This document shows positions 38,663 to 39,760 of a stretch of DNA of 39,760 nucleotides, one piece after another (position 1 is the first letter of the stretch; each line of letters opens with the position of its first letter). Location of the stretch: contig LNFB01000164.1 of assembly GCA_001464385.1 (NCBI GenBank), positions 1 to 39,760 on the forward strand, written 5' to 3'. This DNA is from Deltaproteobacteria bacterium Ga0077550. Lineage in GTDB: Bacteria; Myxococcota_A; Polyangia; Nannocystales; Nannocystaceae. The notes beneath the pieces are model-generated. The model had not been told where the DNA came from and did not search any database. It saw only the letters and a program-made list of their open reading frames with translations. A program made the position numbers and the translations under genes.

Positions 38663-39706
38663 ATGGGCTTCAAACTCACCATTCTCGGGGCAGGCATCGC
38701 CGCCCTCGTCTCCGCACTCGCCGTGCAGCTGGATCGCGGCGGCAGTGCGCCGTCGCCCACGCACGTGGTCGAGTCGTCGCGTGCCGTCGCGAAGGACGGA
38801 TACGCGTCGCTGGTGCACGCGTTGGATCAGCGCATCGAATCGCTGCAGGCGCGCGTCGCCCAGCGCGACGACGACTGGCTGACGCGGATGCACCTGGGCA
38901 ACGCGCTGCTCGAGCGGGCGAGCCTGAGCAATGACCTCGAGGATTTCGAGCGGGTGCAGGCCGTGCTCGACGAGTGCTTCGCGATCGCGCCCGACGGCAG
39001 CGGTCCGCTGCTGCTCGCGGCGCGGTTCAACCTCGCGGTCCACCGGCTGGCGCAGGCCGAGGTGTACCTCGACAGGATGGATCGCCGCGCGATGCCCAAG
39101 GCCGAGGAGCGCGCGGCTGGTCGGGTGGTGCGGGCGGAGATCGCGTTGGCGCGGGGCGAGTACGCCGCGGCGCTCGCGATGCTGACCGAGATCGCCGCGG
39201 CCGCGCCGGGGCTGGCGAGCGTCGAGCTCGCGCTGTACCACGCGAAGACCGGCGGGTTCGCGGAGGCGGAGGCGCTGTTCGAGGAGGCGCTGGCGGCGAC
39301 GACGAAGAAGGACCCGCGGCGTCGGGCGTGGATCCGCATGCAGCTCGGGCTGATGGCGATGCAGCGCGGGCAGTCGTTGCTCGCGTTGGAGCAGCTGCAC
39401 GCCGCGGACGCGGAGCTGCCCGGGTGGTGGCTGGTGCAGGAGCACGTCGCGGCGGTGCACGATCGGCTCGGGGAGCACGGCCAGGCGATCGCGATTTATC
39501 AGGGGTTGCTCGAGCAGCGGGAGCTGCCGCAGCTGATGGATGCCTTGGCGGCGGCGTACCAGCACGCGGGGCAGGGCGAGACGGCGGCGGCGTTGATCGA
39601 GCGGGCGGGGGTGGTGTGGAAGGACCAGATCGCGCGGATGCCCCAGGCCGCGATGGGGCACGGGCTGGAGCACGAGCTGCAGTTCGGATTACCGACGCGC
39701 GCGTAG
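38663..39706 (+). CDS. TPR protein with N-terminal membrane anchor
   Basis: 347 residues. One hydrophobic N-terminal segment (FKLTILGAGIAALVSALAV) acts as anchor or uncleaved signal; the rest is helical TPRs, for example WLTRMHLGNALLERASLSND, GEYAAALAMLTEIAAAAPGL and GEHGQAIAIYQGLLEQRELP. Such periplasmic TPR proteins often accompany DUF4331 genes. ATG 38663 begins directly at the anchor; the longer frame upstream is a shadow of the lipoprotein gene. The 54 bases after its stop, to the window end, hold nothing recognisable. Confidence 0.82.
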   Translation: MGFKLTILGAGIAALVSALAVQLDRGGSAPSPTHVVESSRAVAKDGYASLVHALDQRIESLQARVAQRDDDWLTRMHLGNALLERASLSNDLEDFERVQAVLDECFAIAPDGSGPLLLAARFNLAVHRLAQAEVYLDRMDRRAMPKAEERAAGRVVRAEIALARGEYAAALAMLTEIAAAAPGLASVELALYHAKTGGFAEAEALFEEALAATTKKDPRRRAWIRMQLGLMAMQRGQSLLALEQLHAADAELPGWWLVQEHVAAVHDRLGEHGQAIAIYQGLLEQRELPQLMDALAAAYQHAGQGETAAALIERAGVVWKDQIARMPQAAMGHGLEHELQFGLPTRA

Positions 39707-39760
39707 GAGCTGGCGGAGGCGAATGTGGCGATGCGGCCGGGCGGGGACGCGCAGGTCGGG

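Overview
The window is about 70% GC and looks like chromosome from a myxobacterium, most likely the Nannocystaceae (Plesiocystis / Enhygromyxa / Nannocystis group). The reasons are a Ser/Thr protein kinase fused to TPRs, many secreted lipoproteins whose lipobox is followed by a Thr/Ser/Gly/Asp-rich linker, several multi-domain histidine kinases, and a peptide cluster of the plesiocin type known from Plesiocystis pacifica. The assignment is inference from gene content. No tRNA, rRNA, transposon or CRISPR was seen.

Layout: (1) 12-6599, a contact-dependent or type VI effector cassette: a TPR protein, a 1494-residue PAAR-Rhs protein ending in a YwqJ-like deaminase toxin, and two small tightly coupled genes that are the immunity candidates. 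(2) 6603-12815, signalling: a PAS-GAF hybrid histidine kinase with a degenerate ATPase domain, a divergent RsbRD-N histidine kinase, and a Ser/Thr kinase with TPRs. (3) 12846-15116, two secreted lipoproteins. (4) 15380-20735, the most notable system: a graspetide (omega-ester peptide) operon. It holds a 74-residue precursor with four (T/S)TxxxxEE repeats, an ATP-grasp macrocyclase, a HlyD-type adaptor, a C39-peptidase ABC exporter and a lipoprotein adaptor, joined by 4-base overlaps or tiny gaps. The precursor leader contains a stretch that fits both the plesiocin-type recognition motif and a C39 double-glycine leader. (5) 21080-26025, a Cys-rich lipoprotein, a DUF1348 protein, a secreted alpha/beta hydrolase with two perfect palindromic operators at its start, a TetR regulator, and another lipoprotein. 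(6) 26393-28791, three LuxR-type regulators; two are paralogues facing each other with overlapping 3' ends, and a 14-base motif recurs around them. (7) 29305-33296, a beta-barrel candidate, an envelope protein, an ECF sigma factor, its probable membrane partner and a Cys-rich lipoprotein. (8) 33411-36803, on the minus strand, a glycosyltransferase pair with a GFA-family protein, then a small lipoprotein and a helical protein. (9) 37109-39706, two adjacent genes that share out the DUF4331 signatures, and a TPR protein.

How the genes work together: the graspetide operon is self-contained for making, cutting and exporting a multi-ring peptide, but no TolC-type outer-membrane channel is visible in the window. 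The Rhs cassette is self-contained for toxin plus immunity, with delivery genes probably to the left of the window. The hydrolase-TetR pair looks like a small inducible unit. Start codons in such high-GC DNA are often uncertain; choices are explained per gene.
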